From Planctomycetota bacterium (lineage in GTDB: Bacteria > Planctomycetota > Planctomycetia > Pirellulales > JADFKK01): a stretch of 55,517 nucleotides of DNA. The stretch's first letter is position 1, and every line of letters begins with the position of its first letter. Below are positions 25,550 through 33,039 of the stretch, piece after piece. The position numbers were made by a program, and so were the translations under genes. The notes beneath the pieces are model-generated. The model was given only the letters and a program-made list of their open reading frames with translations. It did no database searches and was not told where the DNA came from. The stretch lies in contig JADFKK010000009.1 of assembly GCA_022564995.1 (NCBI GenBank), positions 1-55,517 on the forward strand, in the 5' to 3' direction.

Positions 25550-27070
25550 ATGACTGAGAACGAACTGGTCCAGCTATTGCCCCAGGATGAGCACAACCAG
25601 CAGCTTCAGGCCCATGTCCATCCGCCCGACTGGACCAATCCGACTCCGTCCGGACGCTACAACCTGGTCGTCATCGGAGCCGGAACCGCCGGGTTGGTAA
25701 CCGCTGCCGGCGCCGCGGGCCTGGGAGCGAAGGTGGCGCTCGTCGAACGCAGCTTAATGGGCGGAGATTGCCTCAACGTAGGCTGTGTTCCGTCGAAGGC
25801 TGTTATTAGCGCGGCACGCACCGCGGCGACCGTCAACAATGCTCACGCGTTTGGCGTCGAAGTGCCGCAGGGCGTAAACGTCGATTTCGCCGCCGTCATG
25901 GAAAGAATGCGCAAGCTGCGGGCGCGGATCAGCCCGAACGACTCGGCGGCCCGGTTTCGCGATCTCGGCATCGACGTTTACTTCGGGCAGGGCCGTTTCA
26001 TCGATTCGGGCACGATCGACGTCGATGGAACGAAGCTCGACTTCCGGCGCGCCGTGATCGCGACCGGAGCACGCGCCGCGGCCCCGCCCATCGCCGGCTT
26101 GGACGGAGTCAAGTATCTGACCAATGAGAACGTCTTCTCGCTAACCGAACTGCCGCGACGACTCGGTGTTATTGGCGCCGGCCCGATCGGCTGTGAAATG
26201 GCACAGTCGTTCGCACAGCTTGGCTCCGAGGTCTTTCTGGTCGAGTCGGAACATGGCATTTTGCCGCGGGAAGATCGTGACGCGGCGGAAATCGTGCATC
26301 AGGCGATCATGCGTGACGGAGTGAAGCTGCTGTGCTGCGGACGTGAACTCGAAATCAACAGTGAGGGCGGAATTCGTCTGACCGTCGAATCGCACGACCA
26401 GAGTTACGATGAGCCGATCGACGAGCTTTTGGTCGCCGTCGGACGAGCGCCGAACGTCGAAAACCTGAATCTTGAAGGCATCGGCGTCGACTTCGATAGG
26501 AAAGGTGTCCAAGTCAACGACCGCATGCAAACGACGAACCCGCGTGTCTATGCGGCGGGCGATATTTGCTCGCCGTTTCAGTTTACCCACGCCGCCGATT
26601 TCATGGCCCGCATTGTTATCCAGAACGCGCTGTTCAAAGGCCGCAAGAAGTCGAGCGCGCTCACCATCCCCTGGTGTACCTACACTTCACCAGAGATCGC
26701 TCACGTTGGCCTGTACGAGAAAGAAGCCCAGGACAAGGGCATCGAAGTTGACACCTATGTGCAGCACTTCCGCGATGTGGATCGCGCCATTCTCGAAGGC
26801 GAAGACGATGGTTTTGCCAAAGTCCACGTCCGCAAAGGCACGGACCAGATCGTGGGAGCGACCATCGTGGCCCGCAGCGCCGGCGACCTGATTTGCGAAA
26901 TCACGCTGGCCATGACGCATGGACTCGGTCTGTCGAAGATCGGCAGCACGATTCATCCTTACCCCACACAGGCCGAAGCCCTGCGCCGCCTTGGTGACCA
27001 ATACAATAGAACGCGGCTTACGCCGTTTGTCAAATCGCTGTTCGGAAAATGGCTGGCATGGACTCGCTAA
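25550..27070 (+). CDS. Mercuric-reductase-like FAD/NAD(P) disulfide oxidoreductase
   Basis: 506 aa from ATG 25550 (TGAGGAA upstream); an in-frame ATG at 25517 is possible. FAD-binding motif VVIGAGTAGL at about 40-50. Redox-active disulfide GGDCLNVGCVPSK (C74 and C79). NAD-binding motif GVIGAGPIGCEMAQ at about 205. A second FAD motif VYAAGDICS lies near 345. The dimerisation domain ends with HPYPTQAE, where the His-Glu pair is typical of the family. The N-terminal metal-binding domain and the C-terminal Cys pair of true MerA are absent, so mercury reduction is not supported. It belongs with the TVP38 gene; the physiological substrate is unknown. Confidence 0.85.
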   Translation: MTENELVQLLPQDEHNQQLQAHVHPPDWTNPTPSGRYNLVVIGAGTAGLVTAAGAAGLGAKVALVERSLMGGDCLNVGCVPSKAVISAARTAATVNNAHAFGVEVPQGVNVDFAAVMERMRKLRARISPNDSAARFRDLGIDVYFGQGRFIDSGTIDVDGTKLDFRRAVIATGARAAAPPIAGLDGVKYLTNENVFSLTELPRRLGVIGAGPIGCEMAQSFAQLGSEVFLVESEHGILPREDRDAAEIVHQAIMRDGVKLLCCGRELEINSEGGIRLTVESHDQSYDEPIDELLVAVGRAPNVENLNLEGIGVDFDRKGVQVNDRMQTTNPRVYAAGDICSPFQFTHAADFMARIVIQNALFKGRKKSSALTIPWCTYTSPEIAHVGLYEKEAQDKGIEVDTYVQHFRDVDRAILEGEDDGFAKVHVRKGTDQIVGATIVARSAGDLICEITLAMTHGLGLSKIGSTIHPYPTQAEALRRLGDQYNRTRLTPFVKSLFGKWLAWTR

Positions 27071-27103
27071 CAGACATGACGGGCTGGCGATGGAGGATGA
27101 AAA

Positions 27104-28333
27104 ATGTGGAGTGAACGATGTGAAGACACAAAATGCTTTATGCTCGGGCTCCAACGGCGCAATCCGGGCGAGCCGGAATTCCATCAGGCCGTGCGGGAGT
27201 TCGTCGAAGCGGTGATGCCGTTCGTATTGGAGCATCGCAAGTACAAGGAGGCTCAAATACTCGAACGGATGACGGAGCCCGATCGGATCATCATTTTTCG
27301 CGTTACCTGGGAAGACGATGAGGGTAACATCCGGGCGAACCGAGCCTGGCGGGTGCAGTTCAATAATTCGATTGGCCCCTATAAAGGTGGTCTGCGGTTT
27401 CATCCCGACGTGACGCTCAGCGTGCTGAAGTTCCTGGGCTTCGAGCAGGTCTTCAAGAACAGTCTCACCGGACTGCCGATGGGCGGGGCGAAGGGCGGTG
27501 CGAATTTCAATCCGAAAGGAAAAAGCGACCGTGAAGTCATGCGTTTTTGTCAGTCGCTGATGATCGAACTGCACCGTTACATCGGCGAAGATACCGATGT
27601 GCCGGCTGGCGATATCGGCGTCGGCCCGCGCGAGATCAGTTACATGTTCGGGCAGTACAAGCGGCTCGAAAATCGCTTCGTCGGCGTTTTGACCGGCAAG
27701 GGGCTTGCCTTCGGAGGCAGTCTGGTGCGGACCGAAGCGACCGGCTACGGCTGTGTCTACTTCTGTGAAGACATGTTCCCCGGATTCATTCACGATTCGG
27801 CGGGCATCGACGCCGAGAAACTGGCATTCATCAGGGATCTCAAGGAAGTCCGTCGCGGGCGTATTTCCGAGTACGCCGAAAAGTTCGACGGTGTCACGTT
27901 TTACGCCGCCGAGCGTCCCTGGGGCGTTCCCTGTGACGTCGCCTTTCCATGCGCCACGCAAAACGAAATCAACTTAGCCGACGCAAACACTCTGATCGGC
28001 AACGGTGTCCAAGCGGTCTGCGAAGGGGCCAACATGCCCACCGAGTTGGCCGGCGTCCATGCCTTTCTCCAAGCGAAGATTCTTTACGGCCCTTCCAAAG
28101 CGGCCAACGCCGGCGGTGTTGCCGTATCGGGATTGGAACAAAGCCAAAACGCGCTGCGGCTTTCCTGGAGCCGTGAAGAGGTAGACGCCAAACTAAAAAC
28201 AATCATGCAGGAGATTCACAACAAATGTGTCCTGCACGGCAAGACCGATGGATTCGTGAACTATGTTCGCGGCGCGAATATCGCGGGCTTCATCAAGGTC
28301 GCCGATGCCATGCTGGCTTATGGTGTTGTCTAG
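27104..28333 (+). CDS. gdhA: NADP-type glutamate dehydrogenase with internal in-frame deletion
   Basis: 409 aa, ATG with GGAGG seven bases upstream. The whole length aligns by eye with E. coli GdhA (447 aa): IGPYKGGLRFHPDVTLSVLK, GLPMGGAKGGANFNPKGKSD, TDVPAGDIGVGPREI, GPSKAANAGGVAVSGLEQSQ and the end FIKVADAMLAYGVV. But after EATGYGCVYFCEDMF the protein goes straight to PGFIHDSAGIDAEKLAF. About 42 residues that normally follow, including the Rossmann GxGNxA dinucleotide-binding loop, are missing without a frameshift. Substrate-side lysines are retained. As written, the enzyme should not bind NADPH normally. It lies 34 bp after the flavoprotein gene and is probably in the same transcript. Confidence 0.85.
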   Translation: MWSERCEDTKCFMLGLQRRNPGEPEFHQAVREFVEAVMPFVLEHRKYKEAQILERMTEPDRIIIFRVTWEDDEGNIRANRAWRVQFNNSIGPYKGGLRFHPDVTLSVLKFLGFEQVFKNSLTGLPMGGAKGGANFNPKGKSDREVMRFCQSLMIELHRYIGEDTDVPAGDIGVGPREISYMFGQYKRLENRFVGVLTGKGLAFGGSLVRTEATGYGCVYFCEDMFPGFIHDSAGIDAEKLAFIRDLKEVRRGRISEYAEKFDGVTFYAAERPWGVPCDVAFPCATQNEINLADANTLIGNGVQAVCEGANMPTELAGVHAFLQAKILYGPSKAANAGGVAVSGLEQSQNALRLSWSREEVDAKLKTIMQEIHNKCVLHGKTDGFVNYVRGANIAGFIKVADAMLAYGVV

Positions 28334-28610
28334 ACGAAAGGAAGCCTCGATTCATGCCTGATTTCTTCGAGCGAAGTCTCATGGTTCACGAGCAACTCCA
28401 TGGAAGATCGGCATCGCAGGAGTGGTGCCAATTACCAACAGGGATAGCCTAGATACAGAGTGGTGGGGGAAGGCACACCGGTAGAATCGCTGGTATCTAC
28501 TCCATCAGGACGTCTTCCGCTTATTTCCACAAAACTCGCATTGAGATGGCAATCTCATTGGCGCACCCCATTTGATTACGCAGGGTGGCCGAACAACCAA
28601 GGAGAATGAG

Positions 28611-28781
28611 ATGTCGAGCAATTCAATTCGCAGCCAACGGCCAGTTCGAGCAACGATCATCGGCGCGACCATGCTGGCCCTATTGGCAGTCGGCGGCGCG
28701 GGCGTGATGGCCCAATCAGGCTCACGAAGCCGACCTACCAATCGCCATGTCGCAATGGACGGTTACCAATGGCTCGTTTAA
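28611..28781 (+). CDS. Small secreted protein, probably truncated by a palindromic repeat
   Basis: 56 aa with strong AAGGAG ribosome site. A signal peptide is clear: RATIIGATMLALLAVGGAGV ending MAQS. The short mature part ends ...MDGYQWLV, and its TAA stop is the first bases of the repeat at 28776-28857. The original protein was probably longer. Family not recognised. Confidence 0.5.
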   Translation: MSSNSIRSQRPVRATIIGATMLALLAVGGAGVMAQSGSRSRPTNRHVAMDGYQWLV

Positions 28782-28857
28782 CGGCAAGCCGTAGGCGACT
28801 GCGTTTTGAATGGACGGCTGGCTTAGAAACGCAGTCGCCTGCGGCTTGCCGTTAAAC
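28776..28857. repeat. Inverted repeat of the GTTTAACGGCAAGCCG family, copy 2
   Basis: 31-bp arms (28776-28806 and 28827-28857) with one mismatch around a 20-nt loop. It provides the stop codon of the small secreted protein. Confidence 0.95.
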
Positions 28858-28952
28858 AAAAGAATGTGCCATTTTCATCCGCAAACAGTATACAAGCCAA
28901 CACAAGCCAGTTGCGAGCGATGTTGGCTCAATAGGTCTTATGAGGAAACACC

Positions 28953-31601
28953 ATGACTCGTTCAATTCATGCGGTGACATCTTTGAGCGGAATGATGTCG
29001 AGTGTTGTGATTTCGCTGATCGTTGCGGCGACGTCATCGCTGGCAGCCGCAGAGCCGCTCGATAAAGGCTTTGTCGATAAAGTGTATCGAGACGCAGCCG
29101 GCCAACACAAGTATGTCGTGTTTGTTCCCCGCGACTACACCCCGGAGCGAAAGTGGCCGATTATCCTGTATCTGCACGGAGCCAGCGCGCGCGGCACCGA
29201 CGGCCGATTGCAGACGGCCGTGGGCCTGGGATCTTACGTCAAGTCGCACGCCAAATCGTTTCCCTTCCTGGTGGTGTTTCCACAGTGCGAGAACGTCACG
29301 GGCCGGATTCTGACCGGCTGGTCGCCTGAGTCAATCGATGGCCGCCGGGCTCTCGCCATTCTCGATGAGGTCGAACAACAATTCAGCGTCGACAAAAATC
29401 ACGAAATCCTGACCGGCTGGTCGAAGGGCGGGTACGGGGCTTGGAGTCTTGCCGCGGCAACGCCTCGGCGTTGGGCGGCCGTCGTTCCATTGGCTGGCGG
29501 CGGAGACCCAAAGTGGGCGGACAAGCTGAAGGACGTTCCGGTTTGGGCGTTCCAAGGTGCGAACGATCTGGCGGTTCGCCCCAGCCAGTCTCGCCGCATG
29601 ATCGAGGCAATCAAAGCGGTCGGGGGAAAGCCGCGGTACACCGAAGCCCCGGACGTGGCCCATGAGATTTGGAAAGTGGCCTACCGAGACGAACTCTTCT
29701 CCTGGATGCTCAATCCTTCAGCCGCGGCGACGACCGGCAACCCGTCGCGCGTTCAACCCGGGCCGCGGCGGCCGGTGATTTCGGCAGCGGAAACAGACGG
29801 CCCCTTCGTTCCCGCAGTGATCGTTCCTCAGGCCGTTTATGTCCGAATGGGAAACGAGATGCTGAAAACACTCGCCGACTCGATCCCCAAGATCATTCCC
29901 CGCGACGTGCTCCGTGGGCGGCTCGATGACTATAGCGACGAAACCACGGCCCAGGGCCGCACGTACCGCGTCGAATTTACGCACATCACTTACGACGGCC
30001 AACTCAGCGCTGCACGCATTGAGGCCCTGGGGAAAGACCGCTTGAATGTTCGGCTAGGTCTCGAAAACGCGATTATCACGATCGGCAAAACCTTCGTGTC
30101 GAGCGAACACCGCTCGGCGACGGCCGGTCCGATCCGTATCGTGCTCGGCCATCGGCGTCCCGTGTGGCTAGATATAGACCTCACACCCTTCGTAGAACAT
30201 CACAAGCTGCGGCTCAAGATAACGGACGCGAAATTCAACATTCCGGATGACAACTGGTACGTCACGTCACCGGCGAGTGTTTCGACGCACCGACTGGGAC
30301 TGATGGGCGGGCTGCGTTCGACCCGCGGACTGCGCGTGGTGCGCAATAAGGTGTCCAGCGGTCTGGTCAGCGGTATCTATGGCAGCAAATCTAAAATCGA
30401 GTCCCAGGTCTTGACCGTCGTTCCGGCTCTGATCAAACACTTGGAAGAGAAACTCGAACTGACCGACGTCACGGAACTGGTCGGCGGCGTCTGGCCGCTG
30501 CCTGTTTACAAACCCCGCCTTCAACTTTGGCCCGAAGCAGTCGCCACCGACCAGCGCGGCATGTCGATCGTGTTTGCGATGGCCGCGGCGGCCGCCGATC
30601 CCAGGCACGCGCCCGCAACACCGCGGCTGGCCGAGCCGGCAGGAATAGCTCTGGGCCAGGTTCCCCAGGTGTTGAGCTTACAGGTCGGCGTTGCGCCCAA
30701 CGTGCTAAAGCCGCTGACCGACCTGCTCGTTCAGGCCGGCGTGGGGCGGATTCATTTGCTCGACATTCCGGGCGGCGCGTTCGAGCCGATGACGACTTTT
30801 CGGACGCTGGCCGAGGCAATACCCGACTTGAAACGCTACGGCACCGACGTCGAGATCCGTGCGGAGTTAGTCTTGGCCAGCCCGCTTAATGTTGTCGATG
30901 CGTCGAACTCAACGAACCCCTCCGGCGGCGATGCAGCGATGTTTCAGTTTCAGTTTCCGAAAATGATCGTTTCCTACGCGATCAAGGCCGATCCATCGAG
31001 TTCCAAATGGACGCCCTATGTCGACTTTGAGATTCAACTCATTCAGAAGGCCCGCGCAAAATTGCTGAAGCCGAGTCACCTCAAGCGGACGCTACGGATG
31101 GACTGGATCGGCGATGCAGACATCAAGGTAAGCGGACGGTTTGCTCCCGGTTACAAGCCGATCGATCCCGAATTGGACGTGCAGCGGATCGGGCGTCTAT
31201 TCGAGCAGGGCTGGCGAGATTGGACGCAAAGCGGTCCCCTATCGCAGTTCACGGTCCCGGACGTCGATTTCGGATTCACCAAGCTGCGTCTCTCCGACGT
31301 CGGCTGGGCAGCGCCACATATCTATGCGACATTCTCGGCCCCCGGCATCAAGCTCACCAACCTCAGCGACCAGGATTTGATTTATGAAACGCAAGGCCCC
31401 GGCAGCGTCTGGGGCGGCCCACACACATTGAAACCCGGCAAATCCCACAAGTACGACGTCGCGCAGCCCATCTTGTACCGCCGTCGCACGAGCACGGCAG
31501 CCGAACTCTACACCCTGCCGGTCGGTTCACACTCCATATTCCACCGACCGACCGCCGGTGGCCCGCCCCAACTGTTCCAAGCAGACAGCCATGGCCGGTA
31601 A
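28953..31601 (+). CDS. Secreted alpha/beta-hydrolase (esterase) fused to a large beta-rich domain
   Basis: 882 aa. Signal peptide in the first 33 residues (VVISLIVAATSSLAAAEP). Residues about 40-250 form an alpha/beta-hydrolase of the phospholipase/carboxylesterase type: oxyanion-side WPIILYLHGASARGTDG, nucleophile S157 in TGWSKGGYGAW, acid D205 in QGANDLAV and H237 in DVAHEIW. Residues 280-880 are long alternating strand patterns with two similar halves, each starting with an amphipathic segment (VRMGNEMLKTLADSIPKIIP; VAPNVLKPLTDLL). I do not recognise a family; the shape is reminiscent of tubular lipid-binding (TULIP/BPI-like) proteins, which is inference. An ester or lipid substrate outside the cytoplasm would fit both halves. 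Confidence 0.75.
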   Translation: MTRSIHAVTSLSGMMSSVVISLIVAATSSLAAAEPLDKGFVDKVYRDAAGQHKYVVFVPRDYTPERKWPIILYLHGASARGTDGRLQTAVGLGSYVKSHAKSFPFLVVFPQCENVTGRILTGWSPESIDGRRALAILDEVEQQFSVDKNHEILTGWSKGGYGAWSLAAATPRRWAAVVPLAGGGDPKWADKLKDVPVWAFQGANDLAVRPSQSRRMIEAIKAVGGKPRYTEAPDVAHEIWKVAYRDELFSWMLNPSAAATTGNPSRVQPGPRRPVISAAETDGPFVPAVIVPQAVYVRMGNEMLKTLADSIPKIIPRDVLRGRLDDYSDETTAQGRTYRVEFTHITYDGQLSAARIEALGKDRLNVRLGLENAIITIGKTFVSSEHRSATAGPIRIVLGHRRPVWLDIDLTPFVEHHKLRLKITDAKFNIPDDNWYVTSPASVSTHRLGLMGGLRSTRGLRVVRNKVSSGLVSGIYGSKSKIESQVLTVVPALIKHLEEKLELTDVTELVGGVWPLPVYKPRLQLWPEAVATDQRGMSIVFAMAAAAADPRHAPATPRLAEPAGIALGQVPQVLSLQVGVAPNVLKPLTDLLVQAGVGRIHLLDIPGGAFEPMTTFRTLAEAIPDLKRYGTDVEIRAELVLASPLNVVDASNSTNPSGGDAAMFQFQFPKMIVSYAIKADPSSSKWTPYVDFEIQLIQKARAKLLKPSHLKRTLRMDWIGDADIKVSGRFAPGYKPIDPELDVQRIGRLFEQGWRDWTQSGPLSQFTVPDVDFGFTKLRLSDVGWAAPHIYATFSAPGIKLTNLSDQDLIYETQGPGSVWGGPHTLKPGKSHKYDVAQPILYRRRTSTAAELYTLPVGSHSIFHRPTAGGPPQLFQADSHGR

Positions 31602-31737
31602 TCAACGCTGAGCGGCACGGCGCTAGCCGCCGGTGAGTATCGCGAGGGACTTAAATCGCAAATGCGACAGCAAGTAGGTCATGCTCTGCCTGACGAACGG
31701 GCCGGATTTCGGCACGCGGAGCGTGCCCTACGACAAC

Positions 31738-33030
31738 TCAGCCCCAGAGGCTCTTTAGTTGTTCCTGTTCGGACACCTTCAGCGGGAATTTCTTGCTGAA
31801 CTCGTGCTGGTCGATTCCGGCTAGATTTCTTAACGCTAAATGAATGTGTTCGGGGCGGATGCGAATTCCTTTTTCTTTGTCGATCGACAGCGATTTCGGA
31901 TGGATGGGCACCAGGAAGTGTTTCTCGTCGGTCGCTCCGATGACGCGGTTGCCACGGATGCCGCGGCCCATGAACATGATCGAGCCGATGGACCAGTGGT
32001 CTTTGCCGTTGTTGTTATTGTATTTCGGCGTGCGCGCCATCTCGCTCTGGATGATGATGACGAGCTGTTCGCGAATCTTCAATTCCTCGGATTTCTTGAC
32101 GAGGTAGTCGACGCCGGCCAGAAATTCCGGAATCAGTTTCATCTGATCGCGGTCGTTGTTGGCGTGGCTGTCGAATTGGCCGATGTTCAGGTTCGCCGAG
32201 ACGCAGACGCCGGCTTTGAACGAGGCCAGCACGATGTCGGCCTGGCGAGAGAGGCGTTCTTTGGGCGAATTCTTGGGGACGTAGGCCGTGACACGTTGGA
32301 GCGCCTTCGAGTTAAGCTGCGCAGCGTAAAGCATGCTTTGGGATCGCTCGACGCGCGGCAGTCGAGCCTGCGAAACGCGGGCTTGCATTTGTTCCGCCAG
32401 CGCCCGTTCGATCCGGTCGATGACGAAATCGTCGTGATACGGGCTGCGGGCGCTTCCGTTGACCCCATCGGCGTTGGCCAGTCGATTCAGCGAACTCAGA
32501 TATGGCACACGGGCCATGGGGACCAGGTTGCCGGTCGCCGAATAATTGCCGAACGTAAGAAACGCCAGCGGAACTTCCGCACCGTTGCAGGCGGCCACCA
32601 GCGCGGCAAACGTCGGATAGGCCAGGCTGTCGAGCTTGCCGGTGGCCATGTATCGCGAGCAGGGGGAATGATTGTTGACTGAATAATCGAGGCCGTTCAG
32701 AACCAATAAATCGTCGCCGTAAGTTTTGAAGAAATCCTCATTGCTCAGGCCGGCTTTGATGTGGGCCGCATTGGGAGCCAGTCGATGAGCGCCCTGGGTG
32801 ACGATCTCGCCGTGTTGGTAGAGCCGGTTGGTATCCTTTACGCCCTTGGGGTCCATCAGGTACGTGGTGTCCCAACCTCCGGCGGCGTTGAACACGACAT
32901 AGAAAGGCCCGTCGTAAGAGGGCAGCTCCGACTTTGCCGCCGCGGCGCGGGCGATCGACGAAGGCCCCACCGGCGCGGCGAACCCCAGCCCGGCTGCTCC
33001 ACAAAGTGTCAAAAAATCGCGGCGGCGCAT
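31738..33030 (-). CDS. DUF1501 protein with twin-arginine-type leader
   Basis: 430 aa. Leader MRRRDFLTLCGAAGLGFAAP fits Tat export. Early motif YVVFNAAGGWDTTYLMDPKG and the late part IIIQSEMARTPKYNNNNGKD followed by HWSIGSIMFMGRGIRGNRVI are typical of DUF1501, a sulfatase/alkaline-phosphatase-like family of unknown activity that is greatly expanded in planctomycetes. It starts nine bases after the stop of the cytochrome-type gene, so the two form an operon, the usual arrangement for this family. Confidence 0.9.
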   Translation of the reverse strand: MRRRDFLTLCGAAGLGFAAPVGPSSIARAAAAKSELPSYDGPFYVVFNAAGGWDTTYLMDPKGVKDTNRLYQHGEIVTQGAHRLAPNAAHIKAGLSNEDFFKTYGDDLLVLNGLDYSVNNHSPCSRYMATGKLDSLAYPTFAALVAACNGAEVPLAFLTFGNYSATGNLVPMARVPYLSSLNRLANADGVNGSARSPYHDDFVIDRIERALAEQMQARVSQARLPRVERSQSMLYAAQLNSKALQRVTAYVPKNSPKERLSRQADIVLASFKAGVCVSANLNIGQFDSHANNDRDQMKLIPEFLAGVDYLVKKSEELKIREQLVIIIQSEMARTPKYNNNNGKDHWSIGSIMFMGRGIRGNRVIGATDEKHFLVPIHPKSLSIDKEKGIRIRPEHIHLALRNLAGIDQHEFSKKFPLKVSEQEQLKSLWG

Positions 33031-33039
33031 GGGTGCTCC

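Noticed and set aside
26687..27961. 424-codon minus-strand frame
   Set aside because: Antisense to the flavoprotein and gdhA, both certain genes.
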